Shown: in pieces, positions 1 to 8,638 of the stretch | Numbering within the stretch: the first letter of the stretch is position 1 | Layout of the letters: each line of letters opens with the position of its first letter | NCBI RefSeq assembly: GCF_017357425.1 | Contig: NZ_CP014571.1 | Location: 2,480,001 to 2,544,000 of the forward strand | DNA length: 64,000 nt | Reading direction: 5' to 3' | Source: Arthrobacter sp. D5-1 | Lineage (GTDB): Bacteria; Actinomycetota; Actinomycetes; Actinomycetales; Micrococcaceae | Made by a program: the position numbers and the translations under genes | Notes under the pieces: model-generated | Told to the model about the DNA's origin: nothing | Database searches by the model: none | The model's input: the letters and a program-made list of their open reading frames with translations, nothing else

Positions 1-349
1 GATCGGCAGGGGCAGCATCCTCCTAGCCCACGTGAGCATGACAGCGTCCGTGACGATCGGCAACCACGTAGTAGCCATGCCCGGCGTGACCTTCACCCAC
101 GACGACGACATCAGTGACTTTGCGACTTTCGCCTCAGGGGTTTCGCTCGGGGGCAACGTTCATATCGGGCGTGCCGCCTATGTCGGGATGAATGCCAGTG
201 TCCGCGAGCGCACGTCCATCGGCGCAAATGCCACGATCGGGATGGGCGCGGCGGTCCTCACGGACGTACCGGCAGAGGAAACCTGGGCCGGGGTCCCGGC
301 ACGGGTGATCAAGCGGGGAAATTCCCCTGCGCTGGAGGGCATCCAATGA
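1..349 (+). CDS. NeuD/PglD-type hexapeptide-repeat sugar O-acyltransferase (5' truncated by window edge)
   Basis: The reading frame is open from base 2, so this is the C-terminal part of a gene starting left of the window. Tandem hexapeptide units (V-T-I-G-N-H, G-N-V-H-I-G, T-S-I-G-A-N, A-T-I-G-M-G) form a left-handed beta-helix, and the end V-P-A-E-E-T-W-A-G-V-P-A-R-V-I is the usual cap of serine acetyltransferase-like and PglD/NeuD enzymes. These transfer acetyl or other acyl groups to amino or hydroxyl groups of nucleotide- or lipid-linked sugars in the cytoplasm. Its TGA overlaps the ATG of the next gene (ATGA), so it belongs to the exopolysaccharide operon. The acceptor sugar cannot be deduced; the N-terminal binding domain is outside the window. 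Confidence 0.82.
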   Translation, partial: IGRGSILLAHVSMTASVTIGNHVVAMPGVTFTHDDDISDFATFASGVSLGGNVHIGRAAYVGMNASVRERTSIGANATIGMGAAVLTDVPAEETWAGVPARVIKRGNSPALEGIQ

Positions 350-1419
350 AACTGATGCGTCCCGTTCCCCTCCGGCACCCGGTGAGTGTTTCGGTGGTAG
401 TGCCGTGCTACAACTACGGACACTTCCTGCCTGAGGCTGTTGCCAGCGCTTTGACGCAGGAGGGCGTGGACGTTGAGGTCATCGTGGTCGATGATGGGTC
501 CACGGATGGCAGCGCCGCCGTGGCCTGGCGGCTGGCCTCCGAGGATCCACGGATCAGCGTTGTCCTCCACGACAGCAACAAGGGGCACATTGCCACCTAC
601 AACGACGGACTCTCCAGGGCGCGGGGCCGGTACGTAACGCTTCTGTCCGCAGATGATGTCATAGCCCCCGGTGCGTTGGCCCGGGCTGCCGCGCTGATGG
701 AAGCCAACCCCCGGGTGGGAATGGTGTACGGCCTGCCCCGGGACTTCACTGACAAGCCTCCTGCCCCTTCCTCCCATGACCACAGCACATGGACTGTGTG
801 GGAAGGCCGGGCATGGATTTCCCTGGCGTGCGCCCGCGGGAGGAACTTCATCCTCTCACCCGAGGTGGTCATGAGGACCGCGGCAATGCTCAGCGTGGGT
901 GCTTACAGCACCACGCTGCCGCACTCCGGGGACCTGGAGTACTGGCTTAGGGCAGCAGGCTCCTGGGATGTGGGCAGGATCAACGGGCCGGTGCAGGCGT
1001 TCTACCGGGTCCATGGGGCCAACATGCATCAGACGGAGTTCGCAGCGGCCGCTGTGGACCTGAAGCACCGTCTGGAGGCTTTCCGGGTCCTTGAAGACTC
1101 CCGGTTTCCGGGCAATCCGAAGATCCGGGCACGGCAGGTGCAGCGGGCCAAGTGCGCCCTCAGCAAGGAAGCCGCGCAGCTGGGGTTCAGGGAAATCAAC
1201 CAGGGCGGATCGGTGGAGGCCGCAGTCGAGCTTCGGAAATTCATCGAGGGCCTGCACGAGGTTCCCGGAAACATCCACCGGGCCAACGCGTTGCAAGCCA
1301 GGATCGCCCGGGCAGCCCGCGGCCGGAAACCAAGGGCAGAAAGGCTCGCCGCTGCTTTTGTGCGGAGCCAGCTGGACCGGGTCCGTTGGAGGATATGGGC
1401 CATGACGGGAATCTCATGA
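346..1419 (+). CDS. family 2 glycosyltransferase
   Basis: 357 aa. The N-terminal 230 residues are a GT-A fold of family GT2: strand V-S-V-V-V-P-C-Y-N-Y near residue 15, nucleotide-binding D-D-G-S-T-D at 49-54, and the metal-binding acidic motif A-D-D at 102-104. The C-terminal 120 residues are basic and helical. It should add one sugar from an NDP-sugar to a growing undecaprenyl-linked repeat unit on the inner membrane face. The start overlaps the previous stop by 4 nt (ATGA) and the stop overlaps the flippase start, so translation is coupled. The donor and acceptor are not readable from sequence. Confidence 0.88.
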   Translation: MKLMRPVPLRHPVSVSVVVPCYNYGHFLPEAVASALTQEGVDVEVIVVDDGSTDGSAAVAWRLASEDPRISVVLHDSNKGHIATYNDGLSRARGRYVTLLSADDVIAPGALARAAALMEANPRVGMVYGLPRDFTDKPPAPSSHDHSTWTVWEGRAWISLACARGRNFILSPEVVMRTAAMLSVGAYSTTLPHSGDLEYWLRAAGSWDVGRINGPVQAFYRVHGANMHQTEFAAAAVDLKHRLEAFRVLEDSRFPGNPKIRARQVQRAKCALSKEAAQLGFREINQGGSVEAAVELRKFIEGLHEVPGNIHRANALQARIARAARGRKPRAERLAAAFVRSQLDRVRWRIWAMTGIS

Positions 1420-2912
1420 CCGCCGTCAGCGGCCAAGACCGCACACTGGGCAACCTGGCTGCGAGCGCCACGCTGTGGGGCGGTGTCAACATGGCCTTGG
1501 GCAGGATCGTCCAGTTTGCCACCACCATCATCGTGGCCAGGATGATTGCCCCGGAGCACTTCGGCGCGCTCGCCGTAGCCATAGTGGTGCAGACCATCGC
1601 CACCAACATGGCCGAGCTCGGTGCGACCGCAGCCTTGGCACGCGGCACCGGGGATCCGGACAAGATCGCCCCCACCGTCTTCTCCATAGCACTGCTCACC
1701 AGCGGAGTCATGACGGCGGCAGCAATCACCCTTGCACCTGCCTTGGCGACAGCGTTTGATGACCCCGCCGCGACGCCAGTGATCCAGGTGCTCTCGCTCA
1801 CCATCCTCCTCCAGGGAGCCGGTGCCGTCCCTTCCACCATGGTGTGGCGGGAGTTCCTGCAAAAGCCGAGGGTCGTCGTCGACCTCTGCAGCCTGGTCAC
1901 CGTGCTGGTACTGGTGGTGCCGATGGCATTGGACGGCTGGGGAGCGATGGCGCTCGCCTGGTCCAGGGTGGGTGGACAGTTGGTGGCCCTGGCCGGCTAT
2001 TGGATCATCACTCCCAAGCGGTACGCCCCGGGCTTTGACCGGACGGTGGCCGCGGAGATCCTGCGTCTGGGAATGCCGTTGGCCATGGCCAACCTGGTGG
2101 TGTTCGTGACCTTGAACGTGGACTATCTCCTGATAGGCCGGATGCTTGATCCGACGGCATTGGGCCTGTACCTCCTGGCGTTCAACCTGGCCGGGCTGCC
2201 CAGTTCGGTGATCACTGCGGTCATCCGGGCCACTGCGGTGCCGATCTTTGGCCGACTGTTCGCGGAGGGCACCCTGGGGGCGGTGGCGGGCAGGTTTGTG
2301 GCCGGTACTTCCTACTGCGCATTCCCGATCTCGGCCATGGTGATAGCTCTTTCGCACCCTTTGATAGTGGTGGCCTATGGAGACGCATGGGCGCCGGCCG
2401 GGATAGCGCTGGCAACACTGGGAGTCTTCGGCGCTACTCGGATCTTGGTGGAAGTCTTCGCTGACCTGTGCGTGGGCGCCGGTCGTACTGTGTGGCTGTT
2501 CTGGTTGCAGGTGGCTTGGCTGGTGAGCCTCACTCCGGCACTCATCGTTGGGATTCAATGGTGGGGGATTGCCGGGGCGGGAATCGCGCATGCTGCAGTG
2601 GCCTGTTTGGTGGTCATCCCTTTGTATGTAGTGGCGCTCAAATCCGTGCTGGCTGTTGGCGCCTGGGAATTGGTGCGTGGAAGTCTTGTCCCACTCGCGG
2701 CCGCCATAATCGCCGGATCAACGGCGTGGCTTGCGAGCGTCAGCGTGACGGAGCCTTTGAAGGCACTTCTGCTGGGGGGCTTCCTGGGTGGAGCGGTGTA
2801 CGTAGCGTTGACGTACCGGCGGGGGAGGCTGCTGGTGCAAACTTTGCGGGGGCTGCTCCGTGAGAGGACTTCCCTTCCTGCGGGCGGACATACTGATACG
2901 GGGGAATCATGA
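1416..2912 (+). CDS. Wzx-type polysaccharide flippase (MOP superfamily)
   Basis: 498 aa from the ATG at 1416, which overlaps the upstream TGA (ATGA); a longer upstream reading would lie inside the previous gene and is rejected. Nearly the whole chain consists of hydrophobic segments of about 20 residues, consistent with 12-14 membrane helices. The opening (L-A-A-S-A-T-L-W-G-G, then Q-F-A-T-T-I-I-V-A-R-M-I-A-P-E-H-F-G) is characteristic of the polysaccharide exporter branch (Polysacc_synt_3, WzxC-like). It would flip the lipid-linked repeat unit across the membrane for polymerisation by the Wzy-type protein encoded at 5079. The stop overlaps the next start. Confidence 0.86.
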   Translation: MTAVSGQDRTLGNLAASATLWGGVNMALGRIVQFATTIIVARMIAPEHFGALAVAIVVQTIATNMAELGATAALARGTGDPDKIAPTVFSIALLTSGVMTAAAITLAPALATAFDDPAATPVIQVLSLTILLQGAGAVPSTMVWREFLQKPRVVVDLCSLVTVLVLVVPMALDGWGAMALAWSRVGGQLVALAGYWIITPKRYAPGFDRTVAAEILRLGMPLAMANLVVFVTLNVDYLLIGRMLDPTALGLYLLAFNLAGLPSSVITAVIRATAVPIFGRLFAEGTLGAVAGRFVAGTSYCAFPISAMVIALSHPLIVVAYGDAWAPAGIALATLGVFGATRILVEVFADLCVGAGRTVWLFWLQVAWLVSLTPALIVGIQWWGIAGAGIAHAAVACLVVIPLYVVALKSVLAVGAWELVRGSLVPLAAAIIAGSTAWLASVSVTEPLKALLLGGFLGGAVYVALTYRRGRLLVQTLRGLLRERTSLPAGGHTDTGES

Positions 2913-3844
2913 TGGTAAACCTGCCAGTGAATGGTGCCAGTTCCTCACCGGGCAGCGACCTTGCGGTGGTCACACCAAGCTATGCGCCCGATCGTGAGTT
3001 GTGCATTGACCTTAACCGGTCGGTCCTCGAAATGACCGGCCCCGGCGTGGTCCATCACATCATCGTCCCGGATCGGGACTTGGGGGTCTTCGCTGTCCTC
3101 CGAGGGCCCAGGACAGAGGTGCACGCAGCCAGCGAATTCCTGCCGTCTTCGTTTATCAGGCTTTCGCGATTCAACGTCTGGATCAATGCAGCCCATCCGT
3201 GGCCGCCGGTTCGTGGCTGGATCGCACAACAGATACTTAAACTCGCCGTGGTTGCAGCACTCCATGTTGACGGCGCCTTGCTCCTTGACTCCGACAGCCT
3301 GCTCATCCGCGATACCAACCTTGATACGTTCCGCAAGGACGGCAGGATCGCCCTTTACCGCGCACCAGGGGCTGTTGATGCGTCCCTTCCCGGGCACAGG
3401 CAGTGGCACGTTTCAGGCCGTCGGCTCCTGGGGCTGCCGTCTCCTCCCGAAGGTGACCTGGCTGACTACATCTGCTGGCCGTGCCTTTGGGAACCGGCCG
3501 TGGTAAGAAACCTGCTCCAGCACATCCAGAACGTTACCGGCCGAGACTGGCACACAGCTGTCGGAGCGGAGCTGCATTTCTCCGAGATGATGCTGTACGG
3601 CCTGTATGTGGACGAAGTCACCGGCGGCCCTGCCGCCAGCATCAGTGAGATGTGCGGAATTGTCCACTCCGACGAGGTGCCCTTGGACCAAGCGGACATC
3701 GAACGGCTGCTCCACGGGGCGGCCCCCGGCAAACATGTTGTGATGCTCTCCGCCAAGGCCGGCATACCACTGGATGTGCGCAGGCGTGCCTTAAGGTCGT
3801 TCCGGCAGACGGCCCCAGGTTCAGAACGGGGTGATATCCAGTGA
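2909..3844 (+). CDS. DUF6492-like putative glycosyltransferase
   Basis: 311 aa. The start ATG at 2909 overlaps the flippase stop (ATGA); a second ATG follows at once. The protein opens with a Rossmann-like strand (L-A-V-V-T-P-S-Y-A-P-D), has a middle strand ending in the acidic D-S-D-S at residues 127-130 that resembles a DXD metal/nucleotide site, and conserved aromatic stretches (R-L-S-R-F-N-V-W-I-N; Y-I-C-W-P-C-L-W-E-P). This pattern matches the uncharacterised DUF6492 proteins seen in surface-polysaccharide clusters, probably GT-A enzymes. Position inside the operon supports a role in assembling the repeat unit. No activity is established, and the family call is from memory of its pattern. 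Confidence 0.62.
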   Translation: MMVNLPVNGASSSPGSDLAVVTPSYAPDRELCIDLNRSVLEMTGPGVVHHIIVPDRDLGVFAVLRGPRTEVHAASEFLPSSFIRLSRFNVWINAAHPWPPVRGWIAQQILKLAVVAALHVDGALLLDSDSLLIRDTNLDTFRKDGRIALYRAPGAVDASLPGHRQWHVSGRRLLGLPSPPEGDLADYICWPCLWEPAVVRNLLQHIQNVTGRDWHTAVGAELHFSEMMLYGLYVDEVTGGPAASISEMCGIVHSDEVPLDQADIERLLHGAAPGKHVVMLSAKAGIPLDVRRRALRSFRQTAPGSERGDIQ

Positions 3845-5082
3845 TCAACGTGCTGGGACGAATTCTGGGCCAAGCCCGCAAGGATGGCTGGGGTTCGGTT
3901 GCCGCTAAAGTGCTGCAGAGGACTGCTGGCAAAGCACTGGAAAACCTGGCTTTCACCGAGCCCACGCTGCCGGTTCGGCCTGAGGACATCGTAGATTTTG
4001 ATGTTTTATGCGCCGCAGGCAACCCCCGCCCCAGAAGGGGGAGCCTGGATGTCGGGTGGGTCTGCACACCTCCTGGACCCGGCTCAGGCGGACATACCAC
4101 CTTCTTCCGCATGGTTCAGGGCATGGCGGACCGCGGGCACCGGTGCACGCTTTTCCTCTACGACCGCAACAGCGATGACGTTTCCCGGCACACTTCCACC
4201 ATCAGGCAATTTTGGCCGGATCTCGATGCCCACGTGAGAAGTGTTACCGAGGGGTTCGAGGGAATGGACGCCGTGGTTGCCAGTTCGTGGCCAACCGCGT
4301 ACGCGGCCGCGGCCCGGCGGGGCCCGGACATTCACAGCTTCTACTTCATCCAGGACTACGAGCCATACTTTTACCCCCGGGGCACCCTGTATTGGCTCGC
4401 AGAGAACAGCTACCGCCTGGGGTTCACCAACATCGGACTCGGAGAGATGATCACCGCTGTGATGAAGGCAGAAACAGGCCAGGAGCCCGCCGCTTCAGTA
4501 CCCTTCGCCTGCGACACCGCGACCTACCGCCTGCTGGAGACGAAAAACGGAAAGAATACCCGCCAAGGAGTGGTCTACTACGCGAAGCGGGCGGTGGATC
4601 GACGCGGTTACCTCCTTGCCAAACTGGCCTTGGAGCAATTCCACGCTATGCATCCGGAGCAGGAAATACACGTCTACGGCGACAGGATCAGCGGCTGGTC
4701 CATTCCCGTGCACAACCACGGCAATCTCAGTCCTGCCGCTTTGAATGAGCTCTATAACCGCACCATCACGGGGCTTGCCATCTCTTTCACCAACATCTCC
4801 CTCGTCCCGGAAGAACTGTTGGCTGCCGGCAACGTGCCCGTACTGAATGAGTCGCCCTTCGCTGCACAGGTCTTGAGCGACCCGGACGTCCTGTGGTCAC
4901 CCGCCATCCCACGCCGGCTTGCCGAAACGCTCGCAGAAGCGGTTGAGGCCCCTGATATCTCCGGGCGTGCGGCAAGGATCGCGCAACGTCAGCGACTGGA
5001 CTGGTCAGCCTCACGGGAATGCTTTGCCGCAGTGCTCGAATCCGTCTGTGCCAAAGAACCAGGAAGTCCGAGGCTGTCATGA
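3841..5082 (+). CDS. WsaF-like GT4 glycosyltransferase (possible rhamnosyltransferase)
   Basis: 413 aa from a GTG whose last two bases are the first two of the previous TGA stop (GTGA). It resembles GT-B enzymes of the WsaF/GT4 group: an N-terminal domain beginning about residue 65 (L-D-V-G-W-V-C-T-P-P-G-P-G-S-G-G-H), a mid-protein Y-F-I-Q-D-Y-E-P-Y-F block, and a C-terminal nucleotide-sugar domain (V-V-Y-Y-A-K-R near 243; the L-V-P-E-E-L-L-A-A-G-N-V-P-V segment). WsaF of Geobacillus S-layer glycan is a rhamnosyltransferase, and the dTDP-rhamnose genes at 12976-16307 make rhamnose a plausible donor; this is inference. The stop overlaps the next ATG. Confidence 0.78.
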   Translation: MINVLGRILGQARKDGWGSVAAKVLQRTAGKALENLAFTEPTLPVRPEDIVDFDVLCAAGNPRPRRGSLDVGWVCTPPGPGSGGHTTFFRMVQGMADRGHRCTLFLYDRNSDDVSRHTSTIRQFWPDLDAHVRSVTEGFEGMDAVVASSWPTAYAAAARRGPDIHSFYFIQDYEPYFYPRGTLYWLAENSYRLGFTNIGLGEMITAVMKAETGQEPAASVPFACDTATYRLLETKNGKNTRQGVVYYAKRAVDRRGYLLAKLALEQFHAMHPEQEIHVYGDRISGWSIPVHNHGNLSPAALNELYNRTITGLAISFTNISLVPEELLAAGNVPVLNESPFAAQVLSDPDVLWSPAIPRRLAETLAEAVEAPDISGRAARIAQRQRLDWSASRECFAAVLESVCAKEPGSPRLS

Positions 5083-6530
5083 GTGGTGCGCGTAGTTTCC
5101 TTGGCCTTCGGCAACCGGCGCAAATTCCAGAGCTGGACGACCTCACCGTGAGCGACCGATCAGCCAGCCCCCGGGTGCCCTTGCTTTTGAAGTTTGCCGC
5201 TTTCGGAATCTTCTTCTTTCCCTCCAATATGGTGCTGAAACCGCTGGGCGCGGTGGGTACATTGCCTCTGATTTTTGCATTGCTGCTGTTGGCTGTTTGG
5301 CTGTGTTCCGCCCTCTTTGGGTTGACCAACCCGTTGGATACCAGGCACCCCGGCCGCATGGGCTTCGTTCTCCTCTGGGTGGGAACGTGCGCTTCCTATG
5401 CGGCCATGTATTCCGGCTACACCGGGGGAAGTGAAAGTCCTGCACGCGCTGCAGCTGACAGGTGGCTGATTCTCCTGCTGGCCAGTGCAGGCATCATCCT
5501 CGTTACCGCGGAGGCCGTGAGGACGCTCAACACTGCCATGGAACTGACCCGTGCCTTGTTGGCCGGTGCGGCCTTCTGCTGCCTTGTTGCCGCCGTTCAA
5601 TTTTTCTTCCGAATTGATCCCATGCAGTGGTTGCAATTGGCAATGCCGGGCTTCACCAATAACGGGGGAAATACAACGTTCCAGATACGCGGGTCGTTGA
5701 TGCGCGTCTCAGGGAGCACTTTTCATTCCATCGAGATGGCTGTGATCTGTGCAATGCTTCTTCCCCTCTCCATCTGGCGGAGCCTCTACGACCCTAAAGG
5801 CAGAAAGTGGGTCCATTGGACCATCACGGCGCTGTTGGTCTTCGCCATCGCCTCCACGGTTTCCCGCTCAGGCATCCTTGGCCTCTTGGCGGGCATGGCC
5901 GTCTTTCTGCCCTTCCTTCCCCGTCTGGCCAGGCAATGGGCCTACGTCGCAGCTCCCGTCACCGTGGCCGCACTGTTCCTCGGAGTGCCGGGCCTGATCG
6001 GGACCCTCACTGCGTCTTTGACTGCCGGGGAAAGCGATCCTTCGATTACCACGCGGACCAACAACTACCCCCGTGTGGCAGCCATGGTGGAAGAACATCC
6101 GTTCTTTGGAGTTGGCCCGGGCAATTACATGCCAAGCAACGCGATCCACATCCTTGACAACCAGTACCTGAACGCAACGGTCACCATAGGTTTGGTCGGG
6201 CTGGTCGGGTTGATTGCCTACCTGACGTTCCCCGGCCTGACGACACTCCTCGCGGCTCGCGCTTCCCGCCTTGCACCCCTGCGCTGCCTGGCAGGCGCCG
6301 CAGCCGCAGCAGGAATTGTTGCCGCTATCTGCTCGCTCACCTTCGACTCCATGTCCTTCCCGGTGTTCGCACTCACCTACCCCTTCATCGTCGGATTGTC
6401 CGGAGGGGCCTGGATCATGGTCCGGCGGGAACTCGAACTTCAAAAAGTGCGTACCTCTGCCGAACAACCATCCGGGCCGACCCAAAGCACCACGCCACTA
6501 GTCCCCAAGGAGGGAACATGGACCCCGTAG
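5079..6530 (+). CDS. O-antigen ligase/polymerase family membrane protein (Wzy-type)
   Basis: 483 aa from the ATG at 5079 (ATGA overlap with the upstream stop). About 10-12 hydrophobic helices are visible; between the later helices lies a polar extracellular loop (residues about 325-370) containing T-R-T-N-N-Y-P-R and E-E-H-P-F-F-G-V-G-P-G-N-Y, the typical Wzy/WaaL signature with H-P-hydrophobic-G-x-G-x-G-N. Such proteins join undecaprenyl-PP-linked units into a polymer or transfer them to an acceptor outside the membrane. With a flippase and a Wzz in the same operon, polymerase is the better reading than ligase. The stop lies 13 nt inside the next gene. Confidence 0.83.
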   Translation: MSGARSFLGLRQPAQIPELDDLTVSDRSASPRVPLLLKFAAFGIFFFPSNMVLKPLGAVGTLPLIFALLLLAVWLCSALFGLTNPLDTRHPGRMGFVLLWVGTCASYAAMYSGYTGGSESPARAAADRWLILLLASAGIILVTAEAVRTLNTAMELTRALLAGAAFCCLVAAVQFFFRIDPMQWLQLAMPGFTNNGGNTTFQIRGSLMRVSGSTFHSIEMAVICAMLLPLSIWRSLYDPKGRKWVHWTITALLVFAIASTVSRSGILGLLAGMAVFLPFLPRLARQWAYVAAPVTVAALFLGVPGLIGTLTASLTAGESDPSITTRTNNYPRVAAMVEEHPFFGVGPGNYMPSNAIHILDNQYLNATVTIGLVGLVGLIAYLTFPGLTTLLAARASRLAPLRCLAGAAAAAGIVAAICSLTFDSMSFPVFALTYPFIVGLSGGAWIMVRRELELQKVRTSAEQPSGPTQSTTPLVPKEGTWTP

Positions 6531-7363
6531 CCGTTCTCAAAACCCTTTGGCGTTACAAGGTATTCGTAGTGCCCGTTCTGCTGCTGACGGCGGTGGCCGC
6601 TGTGTACATGTTCTCTTTCGCTCCACGAACCTATGAGGCCCGGACCACCTATGCAATCGTCAACCCGCAGACCCCTACAGCGGAGCAAATTGAAAAAGAT
6701 CCTGCCTTGGGTCTGCTCAATCCGGATAACCCCTACCTGCGGTCTGCCGACTCGTCCCTTGTAGCCCAAGTTGCCGTGACCCGCCTGAACGACGTTGCCA
6801 CTGGCGACATCCTTGCGGAACAAGGGCTCAGCACCGACTACAAAGTAGAGCGTCCCTCCGATGCGTTCCTCATTGACATCTCCGGCATCTCGGACGACAA
6901 GTCACAGGCCATTGCCACTGCCAAAGCACTGGGGGAGCGCCTGGAAGAGGACCTTCGGACCATTCAAACGATTAACGGAGCCTCCGACAGGTATCTTTTC
7001 ACCGCGCTGGCGGTAGCCTCGCCCGACAAAGCCACGGAGCAGTTCTCCAGCAGGCTAAGGTCCGTGATCGTCGTTGTGGTGGCCGGACTCGTCCTCACCC
7101 TTGGCGCGGTCTCCCTGGCCCGTGCCGTCGAGACAACCCGGAAGCGAGGAAAACCCAAAAAGACCACGTCCGGCAAACGAGGGTCACCGATGGAACGCGA
7201 AACCAAACCGTCAAGCCTGGACCTTCCCGGCGCAGGCCTAACGGTCAACAAGACCTCGTTACCACCCGTGGAAGTCCTTCTTGGAGGCGATACCCGTCGA
7301 CAAAACCAGGACAACAAGAGGGTCACCAGCCCACCGGCTGTTCAGCCAACCAACAGCCGTTAG
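6518..7363 (+). CDS. Wzz-family chain-length determinant without kinase domain
   Basis: 281 aa. Two membrane helices, at about 15-33 and 183-201, flank an extracytoplasmic domain that opens with the typical Y-E-A-R-T-T-Y-A-I-V-N-P after helix 1. The 80-residue cytoplasmic tail is basic and polar and has neither a Walker motif nor a tyrosine cluster, so the partner BY-kinase, if any, is encoded elsewhere. It sets polymer length together with the Wzy-type protein. The start overlaps the upstream gene by 13 nt and is preceded by AAGGAGGGAAC, a strong ribosome site. The extracytoplasmic domain is shorter than in enterobacterial Wzz. Confidence 0.78.
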   Translation: MDPVAVLKTLWRYKVFVVPVLLLTAVAAVYMFSFAPRTYEARTTYAIVNPQTPTAEQIEKDPALGLLNPDNPYLRSADSSLVAQVAVTRLNDVATGDILAEQGLSTDYKVERPSDAFLIDISGISDDKSQAIATAKALGERLEEDLRTIQTINGASDRYLFTALAVASPDKATEQFSSRLRSVIVVVVAGLVLTLGAVSLARAVETTRKRGKPKKTTSGKRGSPMERETKPSSLDLPGAGLTVNKTSLPPVEVLLGGDTRRQNQDNKRVTSPPAVQPTNSR

Positions 7364-7382
7364 GCTCAGGAAAGGTGCGGCC

Positions 7383-8618
7383 ATGAACCGGTTTGGGTAC
7401 CTGGTGCCGGAATTCCCGGGTCAAACACATGCCTTCTTCTGGCGTGAACTGAAAGCACTGACTGAGCTCGGACACCAGCCAGAACCAGTCTCCACACGCC
7501 ATCCAGGACAGTCCGGCCCCATACCTACATGGACGCACGGGCGTATACCGGAAATCCACTACCTCGTACCACCGGACGCGCCACAGATTGCAGGTACTGC
7601 CTTGACCGCGCTCTCCGGACTGCGGCACCTTGATGAGCTTCGAGCAGCCTCCGGCCTGAAAGGCAGTCCCCTCCCTCCAAGGAAACTGATCCAAGACCTT
7701 CCACGGAAGGCCGCCCTGTTCCTGGCCGGAGCCGCGCTGGCCAGGCATGCACGAACCAGAGGGTGGACTCACATCCACGTCCACTCCTGCGCAGACGCAG
7801 CCCAGGTTGCGCTCTTCGCCCACGTACTCTCAGGCATTCCCTACAGCCTGACCCTCCACGGCCCCCTCAGCGACTATGGACCAAACCAAAGCGAAAAATG
7901 GCGCAACGCCGAGTTTGCCATCATCATCACAGAACAACTCCTTGCCGAAGCACAGGAGCACCTCAACGGGAGCCTGCCCACCACCGTGAAGGTTGCCCCC
8001 ATGGGCGTCGAACTCTCCGCGTTCACCCGCCTCACCCCCTACAAGCCATGGACCCAAGGCACCCAGGCCCAAATCTTCAGCTGCGGACGGCTCAATCCCA
8101 GCAAGGGTCACATGGACTTACTCAGAGCCCTGCGGAGAGTTGTTGACTCCGGGGTGGATGCCGCCCTGACCATCGCAGGTGAAGACGAACACGGCGGCAG
8201 GGGCTACCGAACGGTCCTGCAACAAGCCATTACCGACTTGGGACTGACACGCCGCGTGACACTGCTCGGCGCAATCCCCGAAGACCGGGTCCGCGTGGAA
8301 CTGGAGCGGACACACCTCTTTGCCCTGGCCAGTCTCCAGGAACCACTGGGAGTCGCCATCATGGAAGCCATGGCCATGGGTGTCCCGGTAGTCGCTACCG
8401 CTGCCGGCGGAGTTCCCCAACTCGTCACAGAGGGCCACAGCGGCCTCCTGGTGCAACCTCGAGAACCGGCAAAGCTGGCCACCGCAATGGTCGACATTCT
8501 GCGAAACCCGGCCCAAGCCGCCGAGATGGGCGCCCACGGCAGAATCAGGCTCGAATCCACTTTTGACGTTCGCCAAAGCGCTTCTGCCCTGTCCGAACTC
8601 ATGTCTTGTCCGAACTGA
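7383..8618 (+). CDS. GT4 glycosyltransferase, WcaL/AmsK-like
   Basis: 411 aa from the ATG at 7383, preceded by AGGAAAGG; an upstream in-frame start would overlap the Wzz gene and begins with non-homologous residues. Two Rossmann domains are clear: an N-terminal acceptor domain opening F-G-Y-L-V-P-E-F-P-G-Q-T-H-A-F-F-W-R-E (typical of colanic acid/amylovoran GT4 enzymes) and a C-terminal donor domain with I-F-S-C-G-R-L-N-P-S-K-G-H and the E-P-L-G-V-A-I-M-E-A-M-A-M-G-V-P-V-V glutamate motif. A retaining cytoplasmic glycosyltransferase of repeat-unit synthesis. The sugar is unknown. Confidence 0.88.
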   Translation: MNRFGYLVPEFPGQTHAFFWRELKALTELGHQPEPVSTRHPGQSGPIPTWTHGRIPEIHYLVPPDAPQIAGTALTALSGLRHLDELRAASGLKGSPLPPRKLIQDLPRKAALFLAGAALARHARTRGWTHIHVHSCADAAQVALFAHVLSGIPYSLTLHGPLSDYGPNQSEKWRNAEFAIIITEQLLAEAQEHLNGSLPTTVKVAPMGVELSAFTRLTPYKPWTQGTQAQIFSCGRLNPSKGHMDLLRALRRVVDSGVDAALTIAGEDEHGGRGYRTVLQQAITDLGLTRRVTLLGAIPEDRVRVELERTHLFALASLQEPLGVAIMEAMAMGVPVVATAAGGVPQLVTEGHSGLLVQPREPAKLATAMVDILRNPAQAAEMGAHGRIRLESTFDVRQSASALSELMSCPN

Positions 8619-8638
8619 CAAAAACACCAGGAGATACC

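Noticed and set aside
1029..2591. Minus-strand open frame of 520 codons antisense to the GT2 and flippase genes
   Set aside because: Rich in H, R, Q, G and D with no domain or ribosome site; a by-product of high-GC codon usage opposite real genes on the plus strand.
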